From: an uncultured Collinsella sp.
Lineage (GTDB): Bacteria > Actinomycetota > Coriobacteriia > Coriobacteriales > Coriobacteriaceae
Assembly (NCBI GenBank): GCA_900553705.1
Contig: USEK01000007.1
Coordinates: forward strand, 1-23,439
Direction of reading: 5' to 3'
DNA: 23,439 bases
Shown here: piece by piece, positions 1-7,341 of the stretch
How the letters are laid out: each line of letters begins with the position of its first letter
Numbering within the stretch: the stretch's first letter is position 1
The notes under the pieces: model-generated
The model's input: only the letters and a program-made list of their open reading frames with translations
What the model was told of the DNA's origin: nothing
Databases searched by the model: none
Program-made: the position numbers and the translations under genes

Positions 1-48
1 TCTACACTCGACTAGTCGTCGGCAGCGTCAGATGTGTATAAGAGACAG
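1..48 (+). other. Illumina Nextera adapter with i5 index (not genomic)
   Basis: Positions 16-48 match the Nextera/Tn5 read-1 adapter, ending in the mosaic-end core AGATGTGTATAAGAGACAG. Positions 8-15 (TCGACTAG) look like an i5 index and positions 1-7 match the end of the P5 oligo. The exact reverse complement closes the contig at 23392-23439. Short reading frames over this segment give the peptides commonly seen with adapter contamination. Genomic sequence starts at 49. Confidence 0.98.
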
Positions 49-720
49 CATCTCCGACAGGCGGCTCACGATGGCCACCGCCGTCTCCTCGTCGCCGTTC
101 TTGGCCAGGCGGCGTATGAGGTCGCCCTTGCCGTACTGCGTGGTCACGACCACGGGCCTCATGTTCTCGTACCTGTCGTTCACGACGCGGAACACCTGCC
201 CCAGCGTCCAGTCGGTGGGGGACTCCTTGCCCAGGTCGTCCAGCACAAGGCACCCCACGCGGGAGAGCCTGGACAGCACGCCGTCCTCGGTGCCGTCGCC
301 GCCGTAGGTGCCCTTGATGGCGGCCAGCACGCCCAGCATGTCGGTCACCCTCACGCTGGTGCCGCCGTCCACCAGGAGCCGCGCCACGGCGCTCGCCAGG
401 TGGGTCTTGCCGGTTCCCACGGGGCCGCAGATGTACGCCCCGCGCCCTTGCTCAACCTTCGCGGCAATGCCCTCGGCCATGGGGGAGGCGGCTGTCATGA
501 AGCGGGGCTTGATTCCGGCCCGCTCGTAGGCCCGGCGGCGTTTGGCTGCGGCCTCCTCGGCCTTGGCCCTGGCCTCAAGGCGCGAACGCTCGTCGCGCTC
601 CGCCACGGCACCCGGGCAGCCGCACGGCTTCCAGCCGCAGAAGGTGCGGCGGCCAGCCAGCACCACGTAGCGGACCTCCAGCTGCGCCCCGCAGTGGGGG
701 CACTCAGTCGTACTCGGCAT
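49..720 (-). CDS. DnaC-like replicative helicase loader, AAA+ ATPase (3' end missing)
   Basis: This is a phage-type DnaC/IstB-like ATPase that would load the replicative helicase at the phage origin. The N-terminus has a cysteine cluster (CPHC at residues 7-10, then CGWKPCGC near 28-35), probably a zinc finger. A charged helical linker follows. The AAA+ core has Walker A GPVGTGKTH (residues 99-107), Walker B CLVLDDLGKE (157-166), a sensor-1-like VVTTQY (191-196) and an arginine in VSRLSEM (218-224). Start ATG 720 has a GGAGG about nine bases upstream and lies inside the end of the replisome-organizer gene, suggesting coupled translation. Only 224 residues are genomic; the remaining reading frame is adapter. 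The missing C-terminus is probably short, because the arginine-finger region is already reached. Confidence 0.88.
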
Positions 721-1405
721 AGCCGTCGGCCTCCTTCCGGGTCCTCGGGCCGCGGTTCACGTAGTCCTCGAACTTCGGCGAGAACAGCGTGGAGGGCCGC
801 AGGTACTTGGCCATCTTCGGGTCGCCCGCCCACTCGGCTGCCATCGTGTCGATGACGGCCAGGAAGTCGGGGAGGCGGTAGCCCTCGGCCCAGCGGGCGT
901 GTATCAGCCTGCGGGTCTTGGCGCTGCTTGAGCGGTAGCGGGTGCCGGCTGCCTCGTTGAGCGCATGCACGATTTCGTCAAAGGGGATTAAGGGGTTATC
1001 TATATACTCAACCTCAACCTCAACCTCTGCATTGCCGCAACTCGATGCGCCTGCATGTGCATCCGCATCTGCTTGCGCATGTGCGACTGCATCTGTATCC
1101 GCATATGCTCCCGCATGTGCTTGCGCATCGGCTTGCGCCCGTGCCGCCGCATCGTCCACCGCGTCTTCCTTCCCCGGCCTGTTGCCCCAGCGGGCGTTGG
1201 CCGCCTTCCTTGCGCGCTCGCTCTTCTCGTCGCCCATGTCGAGCCTGCCCTTGAGCACCAGGAAGGTAGGCAGCCACGCGGGGCTGCCCTGCGGCTCCTT
1301 GCCCGTGAACCGGTACTCGACGATGGCGTAGATGAACGGCGCGCGCTGCTTCTCGGGCATGGCCTGCGCGGCCGCCCAGAAGTCGTCGTGTATAACCATG
1401 CCCAT
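704..1405 (-). CDS. Phage replisome organizer (DUF6291 N-terminus, conserved phage C-terminal domain)
   Basis: This 233-aa protein is a probable replication initiator or helicase-loader partner, encoded immediately before the DnaC-like loader. Residues 5-75 resemble DUF6291 (FW near residue 10, PEKQRAPFIYAIVEYRFTG, then WLPTFLVLKGRLD). Residues 135-218 match the conserved phage C-terminal domain (Phg_2220_C type): LNEAAGTRYR, a basic RRLIHARW stretch, then EWAGDPKMAKYLRPSTLF and KFEDYV. The two domains are joined by an unusual linker (about 86-120) in which nearly every second residue is alanine, followed by an EVEVEVEY tract. The DNA of the linker is repetitive (see the candidate origin). 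Start ATG 1405 is preceded by GGAAGG at a long spacing; ATG 1399 is an alternative. It follows ssb by 19 bases, in the same operon. Confidence 0.8.
   Translation of the reverse strand: MGMVIHDDFWAAAQAMPEKQRAPFIYAIVEYRFTGKEPQGSPAWLPTFLVLKGRLDMGDEKSERARKAANARWGNRPGKEDAVDDAAARAQADAQAHAGAYADTDAVAHAQADADAHAGASSCGNAEVEVEVEYIDNPLIPFDEIVHALNEAAGTRYRSSSAKTRRLIHARWAEGYRLPDFLAVIDTMAAEWAGDPKMAKYLRPSTLFSPKFEDYVNRGPRTRKEADGYAEYD
977..1140. other. Candidate phage replication origin inside the replisome-organizer gene
   Basis: The segment encoding the linker of the replisome organizer has three elements side by side. There is an A/T-rich stretch (about 980-1012). Next is a run of hexamer repeats of the CTCAAC type (about 1007-1026). 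Then come two imperfect 32-bp direct repeats at 1053-1084 and 1089-1120 (27 of 32 positions identical, 36-bp period), rich in GCATNTGC-like palindromes. In lambdoid phages the origin iterons lie inside the initiator gene O, beside an A/T-rich segment, and encode an interdomain linker. The resemblance is architectural only; no binding has been shown. Confidence 0.4.
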
Positions 1406-1424
1406 AGTGTCGCCGTCGCCTTCC

Positions 1425-1946
1425 CTAAAACGGGATATCCTCGTCGTACAGATCGGGCATGGCCTGCTGCTGCGGCATGGCCTGCTGCTGCGGCGCGGGC
1501 TGCTGCGGCGCAGGTGCCGGGGCGGGGCGTCCCTGGCCGTACGTGCGGGCATGCGGCGCTTGCGGGGCCGCCTGGGGCGCGTACTGCTGTGGCGCGTAGC
1601 CCTGCTGCTGTTGCTGGCCGCTCATGAACTCCAGCTCGTCCACCACGACCTCCAGCGCGCTGCGCTTCTGGCCGGTCTGCTGGTCGTTCCAGCTGCGGTA
1701 GCGCAGCTTGCCCTCGATGGCCACCTTGCTGCCCTTGGCGAGGTACTGCGCCAGCTTCTCGCCGCGGGTGCCGAACAGCGTGCAGTCCACGAAGTTCGGG
1801 TAGTCCTCCCACTGTCCGGTCTGCTGGTTCTTGCGGCGGTCGTTGACGGCCACGCCCATGGACAGCACGGACATGCCGCCAGACGTGGAGCGCAGCACGG
1901 GGTCGCGGGTCAGGTTGCCGGATATGCACACGCGGTTGATGCTCAT
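1425..1946 (-). CDS. ssb: Single-stranded DNA-binding protein
   Basis: This 173-aa SSB coats single-stranded DNA during phage replication and recombination. The N-terminal OB fold (about residues 1-110) starts MSINRVCISGNLTRDPVLR and includes the family features of a central FVDCTLFG segment and an AIEGKLRYRSW segment. A glutamine- and proline-rich flexible linker follows. The protein ends in the acidic tip DLYDEDIPF, the usual docking tail for partner proteins. Start ATG 1946 has AAGGAGGG just upstream and overlaps the stop of the preceding gene by a few bases. It sits between the ERF annealing protein and the replication initiator, which fits a phage recombination/replication cassette. It is not the chromosomal copy by context. 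Confidence 0.96.
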   Translation of the reverse strand: MSINRVCISGNLTRDPVLRSTSGGMSVLSMGVAVNDRRKNQQTGQWEDYPNFVDCTLFGTRGEKLAQYLAKGSKVAIEGKLRYRSWNDQQTGQKRSALEVVVDELEFMSGQQQQQGYAPQQYAPQAAPQAPHARTYGQGRPAPAPAPQQPAPQQQAMPQQQAMPDLYDEDIPF

Positions 1947-2296
1947 AGATACCCTCCTTGGGTTACGTCCCCGCTGTTCCAGATGCGGGTGATCTGCGCG
2001 TCTACCATGCGGATACGCAGCTTGATTACGTTGATGGCCTCCTGCGAGGCCTTGTAGATGGCCTCGGAGCAGTCGCGGCGGCGCTTGGCCTCCGCTATCT
2101 GCTCCTGGCCCCGGCACACGTCGCCGATGATGGTGACGGGCGTGCCCTTCTGGCGCTCGTTCAGGATGGCGATGCGCAGGGCCTTGCGGTACTCGGCCTC
2201 GTTCTCGGCGTACTGGCAGCCCGACTCCTTGCAGGTCTTCAGCTCGGCCTCCAGCCTGTCGGTCAGCTCGTCCAGCTCCTCGGTGAGCGCCTGCAT
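1943..2296 (-). CDS. Hypothetical phage protein, coiled-coil
   Basis: This 117-aa protein is mostly predicted helix by composition. An N-terminal heptad-like segment (LTEELDELTDRLEAEL) is followed by a short region with TPVTIIGDV, then a second helical segment (EAIYKASQEAINVIKLRIRMV). Three cysteines are scattered without a clear metal motif. I do not recognise the family. Start ATG 2296 directly follows the ERF stop codon, with GGTGGAG as the ribosome binding site inside that gene, and the stop overlaps the ssb start. Its position between ERF and SSB genes suggests a role with single-strand annealing or replication, but that is only context. Confidence 0.8.
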   Translation of the reverse strand: MQALTEELDELTDRLEAELKTCKESGCQYAENEAEYRKALRIAILNERQKGTPVTIIGDVCRGQEQIAEAKRRRDCSEAIYKASQEAINVIKLRIRMVDAQITRIWNSGDVTQGGYL

Positions 2297-2869
2297 CTAC
2301 TCCACCTGCCAGTCGGGGCGCGGGCAGCACGGGCTGTTGGCCACGAACTCCATGTACTGCGGCATGCTGGCGAACTGGTAGCGCGCCCCGCAGCTGCGGC
2401 AGTGGGCCGTGAAGGGGCCGTCTGCGGGCGGCTGCTTCTCCTCGGGCGCGGGCTGCTCCTCCATGGCGTCGGGATCGCTCTGCCCGTCGATGGCGAACGC
2501 GCCGCACAGCGCGTACTTGCGGGCGTAGCTCGACGCCATGCCGGTCACCTGGGCGTCGTCCGAGCCCTTCTTGTGCTCGTCCTCGCGGGCGTAGGCGCTC
2601 ACCTGCAGCAGGCCCTCGCCGCCCTCGGCGGGGAACACGCACGCCGTGGACTTCACGTAGTAGCGGTCGCCTATCTGCACCAGCTCGTCGGTCATGAAGA
2701 ACGCCAGGCCCTCCTTGGCGCACGGCTCCTTCAGCGCGGCCACTATGTCCTCGTAGCTGCGGTAGCTGAACTTGCCGAAAGCGTTGTACTTGGCCTTGGG
2801 CACCACCACGGCGCGCTGCACGCGGGCAACGGCCGCCATGAGGTCGATGGGCTGCTGTTCCTGGGTCAT
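2297..2869 (-). CDS. ERF-family single-strand annealing recombinase
   Basis: This 190-aa protein belongs to the ERF superfamily of phage single-strand annealing proteins, which pair complementary strands in RecA-independent recombination. Diagnostic segments are FGKFSYRSYEDIVAALKEP (about residues 31-49), a beta-rich part with VQIGDRYYVKSTACVF, and GSDDAQVTGMASSYARKYALCGAF (about 102-125), which is the conserved family core. The C-terminus adds a likely zinc ribbon (CRSC, then CCPRP). Start ATG 2869 has GGAGG eight bases upstream. It lies between DUF1351 and SSB genes, a pairing common in phages of Gram-positive hosts. Confidence 0.92.
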   Translation of the reverse strand: MTQEQQPIDLMAAVARVQRAVVVPKAKYNAFGKFSYRSYEDIVAALKEPCAKEGLAFFMTDELVQIGDRYYVKSTACVFPAEGGEGLLQVSAYAREDEHKKGSDDAQVTGMASSYARKYALCGAFAIDGQSDPDAMEEQPAPEEKQPPADGPFTAHCRSCGARYQFASMPQYMEFVANSPCCPRPDWQVE

Positions 2870-2870
2870 G

Positions 2871-3881
2871 CTAGTAGCCTCCGTTCATTCGCTCGTAAAC
2901 CTGGCCCACCGTGCCGTGCATGATGGTGCCCACGACGCCCTGCGCCTTGAGGGCCGCCGCGACGCCCTGCATCTGCTCGCGCGTGGCGCACGGCACCACG
3001 ACCGTCCACGGGTCGCCCGCCATGGCCACGGGTGCCGGTGCGGGCGGCGCTGGCGGCACCGGGGCGGGCATGGGCGCGGGCTGCGGCTCGGGCATCTGCT
3101 CAAGTGGCTGCGGGAACTCTGCGGGCTGGCATTCCGCGGGCTCGGGCACCGCTTCGGGTTCGGGTTCGGGCTCTTCCACGGGTTCCGGCTCCATGGCCGC
3201 CTTCAGCTCGGCGATGCGCCGGCGCTCCTCCTCGGCCTTGTGCGCCGCCGTTATGGCCGCGCCCAGGTCCAGGGTGGCGAACAGCTCGCGCTCGGCCTCG
3301 TCGTAGAACGGCTCGCCCTGGAACTGCGCCTTGAGGGTTTCCCAGTCCTGGGCCAGGCGCTCTACCTTGGCCTCCAGGGCCTTGAATGCCTTCACCTCGC
3401 CGAAGGTCTTGTTGGTCCACTGCTTCTCGTGGAAACGCTCATAGGGCACGACGGGGGCCAGCAGCCCGGCGAACTCCTCGTAGTGCTCCCGCAGCTTGGC
3501 GTACGCGCGCAGCTGGCGCTCCTCCTCGGCCTCGTCCAGCTGCGCCTTGATGCCGTCGGCTGCTTGCTTCGCGATGCCCGCCACGGCCTTGCACCTGTCC
3601 TCGAACGCGGCCAGGGGCTTCGTGTACTCGCGGCTCACGGCCTTGCGGCGCTCGTCTATCTCCTTGGCGATGCCGTTGAGGTAGGCGCGGTCGCGCTTGG
3701 CGGCCTTCACGTTCTCGTCCTTGCCCATGTCGTAGGTCGCGCCCTCGTAGTCGGCCACCAGCCTGCGCACGTGCGCCTCCAGGGCGTCGAAGTTGGCCTC
3801 GATCACGGCGGGGGAGTACGCCACGGTCAGCTCTGACGCCTCCTCGGGCTCGATGATCTCGGCCTCAACTGCTTCGCTCAT
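2871..3881 (-). CDS. DUF1351 phage protein
   Basis: This 336-aa protein resembles the DUF1351 family found in phage recombination cassettes beside annealing proteins. Residues 1-215 are largely charged helices, with the typical segments DRAYLNGIAKEIDERRKAVSRE and YTKPLAAFEDRCK, then ELREHY-like and QWTNKTF-type parts. Residues about 230-285 form a Glu/Pro- then Pro/Ala-rich tract. The last 50 residues form a separate small domain (WTVVVPCATREQMQGVAAAL). The function is unknown for the family; a nuclease-partner or single-strand-binding role is only suggested by neighbours. Start ATG 3881 follows GAGGAG and abuts the stop of the ParB-like gene. Confidence 0.82.
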   Translation of the reverse strand: MSEAVEAEIIEPEEASELTVAYSPAVIEANFDALEAHVRRLVADYEGATYDMGKDENVKAAKRDRAYLNGIAKEIDERRKAVSREYTKPLAAFEDRCKAVAGIAKQAADGIKAQLDEAEEERQLRAYAKLREHYEEFAGLLAPVVPYERFHEKQWTNKTFGEVKAFKALEAKVERLAQDWETLKAQFQGEPFYDEAERELFATLDLGAAITAAHKAEEERRRIAELKAAMEPEPVEEPEPEPEAVPEPAECQPAEFPQPLEQMPEPQPAPMPAPVPPAPPAPAPVAMAGDPWTVVVPCATREQMQGVAAALKAQGVVGTIMHGTVGQVYERMNGGY

Positions 3882-5174
3882 TTACTCCTCGCTTCCCAGG
3901 CGCGCCATGCACGCCTCGTAGGTTTCCGTCTCGGCCGCGTTCGGCTCGTAGCCGTCGGCCTTCATGGCCTCGTAGATGATGGTCACGTTCTCGGCCGTCG
4001 CTCGGTTGAGGTACACGGAGCTGCCGCCTTCCATGAGGCTCCAGGCCGTCCAGCCGCTCATGTTCCACGCTGCCCGCCATCCCATGGCCACGGCCAGCTC
4101 GGTGAGCGTGCGGTCGATGGGTCGGCCCAGCAGCTCCTCGAACGATTCCACGGCCTCGGACTCCATGGCGAACGCGGTCAGCGCCAGAGCCGTGCGGCGC
4201 ATCGACTTGAGGTCGCCCGCGTGGGCGGCAAGCCACTCGCGGCGGGCCTTCGCGCCGTCCTCGTAGGCGGCCTGGAAGTCGGCCTTGCGCTGGGCTGCGG
4301 CCTGTGCGGCCTCGTCGGCCCCCTCGGCCCCCTCGGCCACCGGCGCCAGCAGGGTCACGCCGAACGGCGTCTCCTCGGCCAGAAGCCCCGCGCCCGCGTT
4401 GTCGGCCACGTAGGCGTCCAGCGCCGCCAGGTCGGGGCGGTAGTCGGAAAACGTGCGGCGTGCGGCGAAGCCCTCGGGGCATTCGTCGACGAACTCGACG
4501 CCCGCGTCGGCAAGCACCGCCACCACCTCGGCGCGGTTGCGCCTCTGCTCGGCCTCGGCCTTCAGGCCCGCGTACACGCGCTGCCATTCGGACTGCTTGC
4601 AGTCGCGCAGCTCGGCCACGGCATCGTCGTCGCCCTCGAACTCGGCGATGGCGGCCAGGCGGTCGAGCGTCATGTCGTAGGCGGCGTCCTGCACCCTGCG
4701 GGCGGCGCGGCGCGCCTTGGCCACGGTGCCCGCGTCGGTGCGGGCGGCCACGGCCACCTCCTCGTCGGGAATGTCGAGCGCCAGCATGGTCTGCACGCCG
4801 CGCGACTTCTCCTCGGCGGTCAGCCCCAGCTTGGCGTCGGTCTCCACCATGGCCTTGGCGGCCTCCACGCGCGCCAGCTCGGCGTCGTCCAGGTCGTCGT
4901 AGACCTCGGCGAGGAAACGCTCGGTGCCGATGGCCCTCATGGCGCGCACGCGGCACTCGCCGTCGATGATCCAGTAGATGCCGCCCTCCTTGTACAGGAT
5001 GGGCTTCATGACGGGCTGGCCGGGGTTGAGTCGGTTGGCCTTGAACTGCGCGGCCAGGCCCGCGATGTGCTCGGCGCTCTCCCTGGTGGTGAAGTCGCGC
5101 GGGTTCATCGGCTCGCCGTCGGCGCGCTCGTAGGGGTACACGTCGCAGATCGCGACCTCCTCTAGCGATTGCAT
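3882..5174 (-). CDS. ParB/Srx-fold N-terminal domain protein
   Basis: This 430-aa protein starts with a ParB-like domain: MNPRDFTTRESAEHIAGLAAQF, then PVMKPILYKEGGIYWIIDGECRVRAMRAIG, where the DGECR segment corresponds to the DGHRR-type motif of the fold. After it comes a probable helix-turn-helix part (TAEEKSRGVQTMLALDIPDEEVAVAAR and DAGTVAKARRAAR), as in ParB-type DNA-binding proteins. The C-terminal half is alanine- and glutamate-rich helix without a recognised domain. In phages such proteins occur as partition-like, nuclease or transcription factors; which applies here cannot be told. The start ATG 5174 overlaps the upstream gene by 13 bases and places the ParB domain at the N-terminus. 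Confidence 0.8.
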   Translation of the reverse strand: MQSLEEVAICDVYPYERADGEPMNPRDFTTRESAEHIAGLAAQFKANRLNPGQPVMKPILYKEGGIYWIIDGECRVRAMRAIGTERFLAEVYDDLDDAELARVEAAKAMVETDAKLGLTAEEKSRGVQTMLALDIPDEEVAVAARTDAGTVAKARRAARRVQDAAYDMTLDRLAAIAEFEGDDDAVAELRDCKQSEWQRVYAGLKAEAEQRRNRAEVVAVLADAGVEFVDECPEGFAARRTFSDYRPDLAALDAYVADNAGAGLLAEETPFGVTLLAPVAEGAEGADEAAQAAAQRKADFQAAYEDGAKARREWLAAHAGDLKSMRRTALALTAFAMESEAVESFEELLGRPIDRTLTELAVAMGWRAAWNMSGWTAWSLMEGGSSVYLNRATAENVTIIYEAMKADGYEPNAAETETYEACMARLGSEE

Positions 5175-5458
5175 GCGCGGGCCCCCTCGTCTACGACCAC
5201 GCGGCACTCCATGCCCACCAGGCGGGCGCGGCACGCCACGCGGGCCACCTCGCCCATGAGCGCGATGCGCTTGGTGGGCACGGGGCCGTTCTTGATTTGC
5301 GCGGCCATGCAGGCGGCCCCCATGTTGAACGCCTGACGCATGGCGGCGTCGAAGCCGCCGTCGCCCGGCTCGGGCACGGGGACGGCGCGCTCGATGCGCT
5401 TCAGGATGCTGTCCACCGTCTTGTCCGCGACGGTCTTGCTGATGATTTCCGTGAGCAT
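5162..5458 (-). CDS. Hypothetical phage protein
   Basis: This 98-aa protein is not recognised. It has an amphipathic N-terminal helix (IISKTVADKTVDSILKRIERAV), a short acidic/glycine linker, and a C-terminal half with four cysteines that do not form an obvious zinc motif. Start ATG 5458 has AGGAG seven bases upstream. It is the first gene after the only noticeable gap in this part of the operon (5459-5500), so it may begin a sub-operon with the ParB-like gene, whose start it overlaps. Confidence 0.72.
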   Translation of the reverse strand: MLTEIISKTVADKTVDSILKRIERAVPVPEPGDGGFDAAMRQAFNMGAACMAAQIKNGPVPTKRIALMGEVARVACRARLVGMECRVVVDEGARACNR

Positions 5459-5500
5459 TTGGGTCTCCTAACTGGGAAAACTAAAAGTGATAAAAACTTT
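5459..5500 (-). other. A/T-rich spacer in the early operon
   Basis: This is a 42-bp spacer in an otherwise gap-free operon, and much richer in A/T than its surroundings. On the minus strand it carries AAAAGT and ACTTTT as a 6-bp inverted pair around a T-rich loop, a weak hairpin at best. It could hold a secondary promoter or partial terminator; neither is convincing. Confidence 0.3.
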
Positions 5501-6058
5501 TCAGGATTTCGGAACTTTTTTCTCTATGCGCTCCTTGCGCTTCTGCGCCGCCTTGACCCTGCGGTACAGGTAGCGGCACAGCCACCGCTCCATGGCCTCG
5601 TCGTGCGCCTCTGCTGCCTTGTCGGCGGCGTAGCGGCTCATGCCCGAGGTGTCCGGGGCCTGCGGCATGGGGTCGGCGCGGCTCTCTCGGCCGCACTCGG
5701 TGCGCTCGTAGGTGCGGCGCTCCTCTGCGGTCAGCCTCGGCAGCAGCTCGGCTATGCGGGCCTCTATGGCCTCAAGCTGCTGCTGGCGTCTGCACGGTTC
5801 GCAGATGCCGTCCTTGCCGAGGGTCGCCCTGCGGCACCCGCACGACGGGCACAGCTCCAGGCGGTGGCGGTAGCAGCGCAGGGACACGTGGCCGCCGCTG
5901 GCGTTGATCACGCGCCGCGCGTTATCCAACTGGTTCTTGGACAGCCGCAGCTCGCGGCGAATCTCGCGGGCGGGCACCTTTCCCGCCAGCTCGGCTATGC
6001 GGTCGAGGTCGGCCTTGCGCCACGCCCTGTGTGGCCTGCCCTTGTCTCGGCGGGTCAC
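5501..6058 (-). CDS. Zinc-ribbon protein with helix-turn-helix-like N-terminus
   Basis: This 185-aa protein starts with a short helix-turn-helix-like segment (DLDRIAELAGKVPAREIRRELRLSKNQLDNARRVI written in parts: DLDRIAELAGK, then VPAREIRRELRLSKNQLDN). A four-cysteine zinc ribbon follows, with CPSC and CEPC separated by a short basic loop (about residues 60-80). The C-terminal half is a charged helix. This is consistent with DNA binding, but no family is certain. I chose GTG 6058 because it overlaps the RusA stop as GTGA and puts the helix-turn-helix near the N-terminus. Translation is probably coupled to RusA. Confidence 0.75.
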   Translation of the reverse strand: MTRRDKGRPHRAWRKADLDRIAELAGKVPAREIRRELRLSKNQLDNARRVINASGGHVSLRCYRHRLELCPSCGCRRATLGKDGICEPCRRQQQLEAIEARIAELLPRLTAEERRTYERTECGRESRADPMPQAPDTSGMSRYAADKAAEAHDEAMERWLCRYLYRRVKAAQKRKERIEKKVPKS

Positions 6059-6420
6059 TCGTCGCTCACCTCCACGACCACGCGGGGGCGCGCCCTGTCG
6101 GTGAGCACCCTGTCGGGGCACTGCTCCACGTACTTGCGGGAGTCGTCCTTGATTACGCCCGCCGCCACCAGGCCGTCGAGCACGAACTTGCGCGCGAAGC
6201 CCACGTTGTCGGCGTCGCGGCGCATGTCGGGCTCGTAGAACGTGGTGCGCACGGTCACCCGGCGCTCGAAGCGCGGCGCGCGCTGCTGCATGGCCGCCGC
6301 CCTCACGCGCGCCGTCTCGCGCTTCTTCATGGCCGCCGCCTTGTAGCGGTTGGCGCGCTCGGCGCTGATGTAGTCGTTCAGGCTCGGCATTCGGCCCTCG
6401 ACCGTGACGGTGCACCTCAT
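6055..6420 (-). CDS. RusA-family Holliday junction resolvase
   Basis: This 121-aa protein has the size and layout of RusA endonucleases, which cut four-way junctions made during phage recombination and replication. The N-terminus has VEGRMPSLNDYI, matching the substrate-grip segment of the family. The core MRRDADNVGFARKFVLDG plus AGVIKDDS contains the conserved acidic metal ligands (the aspartates of RDADN, LDG and the DD pair). Start ATG 6420 overlaps the previous stop as ATGA. With ERF and SSB downstream it completes a phage recombination module. Confidence 0.92.
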   Translation of the reverse strand: MRCTVTVEGRMPSLNDYISAERANRYKAAAMKKRETARVRAAAMQQRAPRFERRVTVRTTFYEPDMRRDADNVGFARKFVLDGLVAAGVIKDDSRKYVEQCPDRVLTDRARPRVVVEVSDE

Positions 6421-6815
6421 TGCGCGCCCCTGTCGTAGATGCCCTGCGCCTCGGTTAGCGTGGAGGCGGCGAAAACGGCTGGGCCCACGATGGCCTCCCA
6501 CGTGCCCACCAGGTCCACGGAGTCCACCGGCGTGCGGCGGAAGCTCACGGCGGCCAGCATGGAGGGGCGCTGCAGCACCATGTAGCGGGACAGCACGCTC
6601 CACAGGTTGTGGTCGCGCTTGAACTCGCTGGCCTCGCTCACGGTCATGCCGTTCTGGCACGCCAGGGTGTACACGTTGTCGCGCTGGATGACGTGGCCCT
6701 CCAGCATCAGGCGGTAGCAGATGCGGCGCAGCTTCGCCCATGTATCGGGGTTCGAGGCAACCCAGCCGCACGCCTTGGCCACGAGGGCCTGGGCCTTGGC
6801 GTCTACCTCGGCCAT
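6417..6815 (-). CDS. Hypothetical phage protein
   Basis: This 132-aa protein is of unrecognised family. It is mostly helical with a tryptophan-containing N-terminal part (KACGWVASNPDTWAKL), a possible helix-turn-helix (RDNVYTLACQNGMTVSEASE) and a basic tail. GGAGG seven bases before ATG 6815 supports this start over an upstream in-frame one. The stop overlaps the RusA start, so the two are translationally coupled. Confidence 0.75.
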   Translation of the reverse strand: MAEVDAKAQALVAKACGWVASNPDTWAKLRRICYRLMLEGHVIQRDNVYTLACQNGMTVSEASEFKRDHNLWSVLSRYMVLQRPSMLAAVSFRRTPVDSVDLVGTWEAIVGPAVFAASTLTEAQGIYDRGAQ

Positions 6816-7003
6816 ACTGTTGCCTCCAGCGCCCATGTGGCGGCGATGCACGCGCAGACGAACAGGGCGGCGAAAACGGCCTGCAGCCTCTCGCGGCGCT
6901 GCTCGGGTGTTACACTGGTCTCGGTTCGGAAGTGAACCGTTGCGGTGCGCGTCTTTCGCTTGCCGGCTGCGACGCGCACCCTCTTTCCCTTGATCTTTTC
7001 CAT
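6803..7003 (-). CDS. Small single-pass membrane protein
   Basis: This 66-aa protein has a basic N-terminal half (MEKIKGKRVRVAAGKRKTRT) and one hydrophobic segment near the C-terminus (LQAVFAALFVCACIAATWAL), enough for one membrane pass with the basic side inside. Function unknown. Its first 94 bases overlap, in another frame, the 3' part of the 61-aa gene, and its last bases overlap the next start. AGGA sits directly before ATG 7003 and AGAGG lies further upstream, so initiation may be weak. Confidence 0.55.
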   Translation of the reverse strand: MEKIKGKRVRVAAGKRKTRTATVHFRTETSVTPEQRRERLQAVFAALFVCACIAATWALEATVWPR

Positions 7004-7095
7004 TCCTGGAACTTCCTCTCGTTCTCTGGGTCCTTGTAGAACTCGCGCATCATGGCGGCGCACTCGTCGCACATGGCGCGCTGTATCGGGGTCAT
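6910..7095 (-). CDS. Small hypothetical phage protein
   Basis: This 61-aa protein begins MTPIQRAMCDECAAMMREF, with a CDEC pair, and continues into a charged helix (DPENERKFQEWKRSRER). The last 25 residues are arginine-, serine- and proline-rich and are read from DNA that also encodes the start of the membrane protein in another frame. ATG 7095 overlaps the preceding stop as ATGA, which argues for real, coupled translation. No family recognised. Confidence 0.55.
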   Translation of the reverse strand: MTPIQRAMCDECAAMMREFYKDPENERKFQEWKRSRERGCASQPASERRAPQRFTSEPRPV

Positions 7096-7338
7096 TCGCC
7101 CGCGACGCCCGGCAGAAGCAGCGGGGCGTCCTCGTAGGCGACCTCACCGGTGTCCCTATCCACGAACATCACCTCCTGGTCGTCGTACACGTGGATGTTG
7201 AGCATCTGCCCCGTGAACTCCACCAGCTTGGGGATGAAGTCACGGAACTTCGGGTCCAGCTCAAACTGCAGCACGCACTTGCCGCTCTTCACGTTGAGGG
7301 CGGTGAACCCCCCCCCGTACGGTCACCTCGTTCAGCAT
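7092..7338 (-). pseudogene. Small phage gene interrupted by a frameshift at a C9 tract
   Basis: An ATG at 7338 has an AAGGAG ribosome binding site overlapping the end of the upstream gene, and the frame reads MLNEVTVRG. At 7308-7316 (nine C on the plus strand) the frame breaks. With eight instead of nine it would continue as GFTALNVKSGKCVLQFEL to a stop at 7092, giving about 81 residues. The 3' part alone could start at GTG 7292 (66 aa), but that start has no good ribosome binding site. The downstream part is a soluble protein with DPKFRDFIPKLVEFTG and an acidic beta-rich region; family unknown. A sequencing error in the homopolymer is the simplest explanation; a real indel or phase variation is possible. 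Confidence 0.7.
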
Positions 7339-7341
7339 GGC

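Noticed and set aside
1043..1145. CRISPR array
   Set aside because: The repeats are imperfect, have no unique spacers of regular size and are in frame in a coding region.
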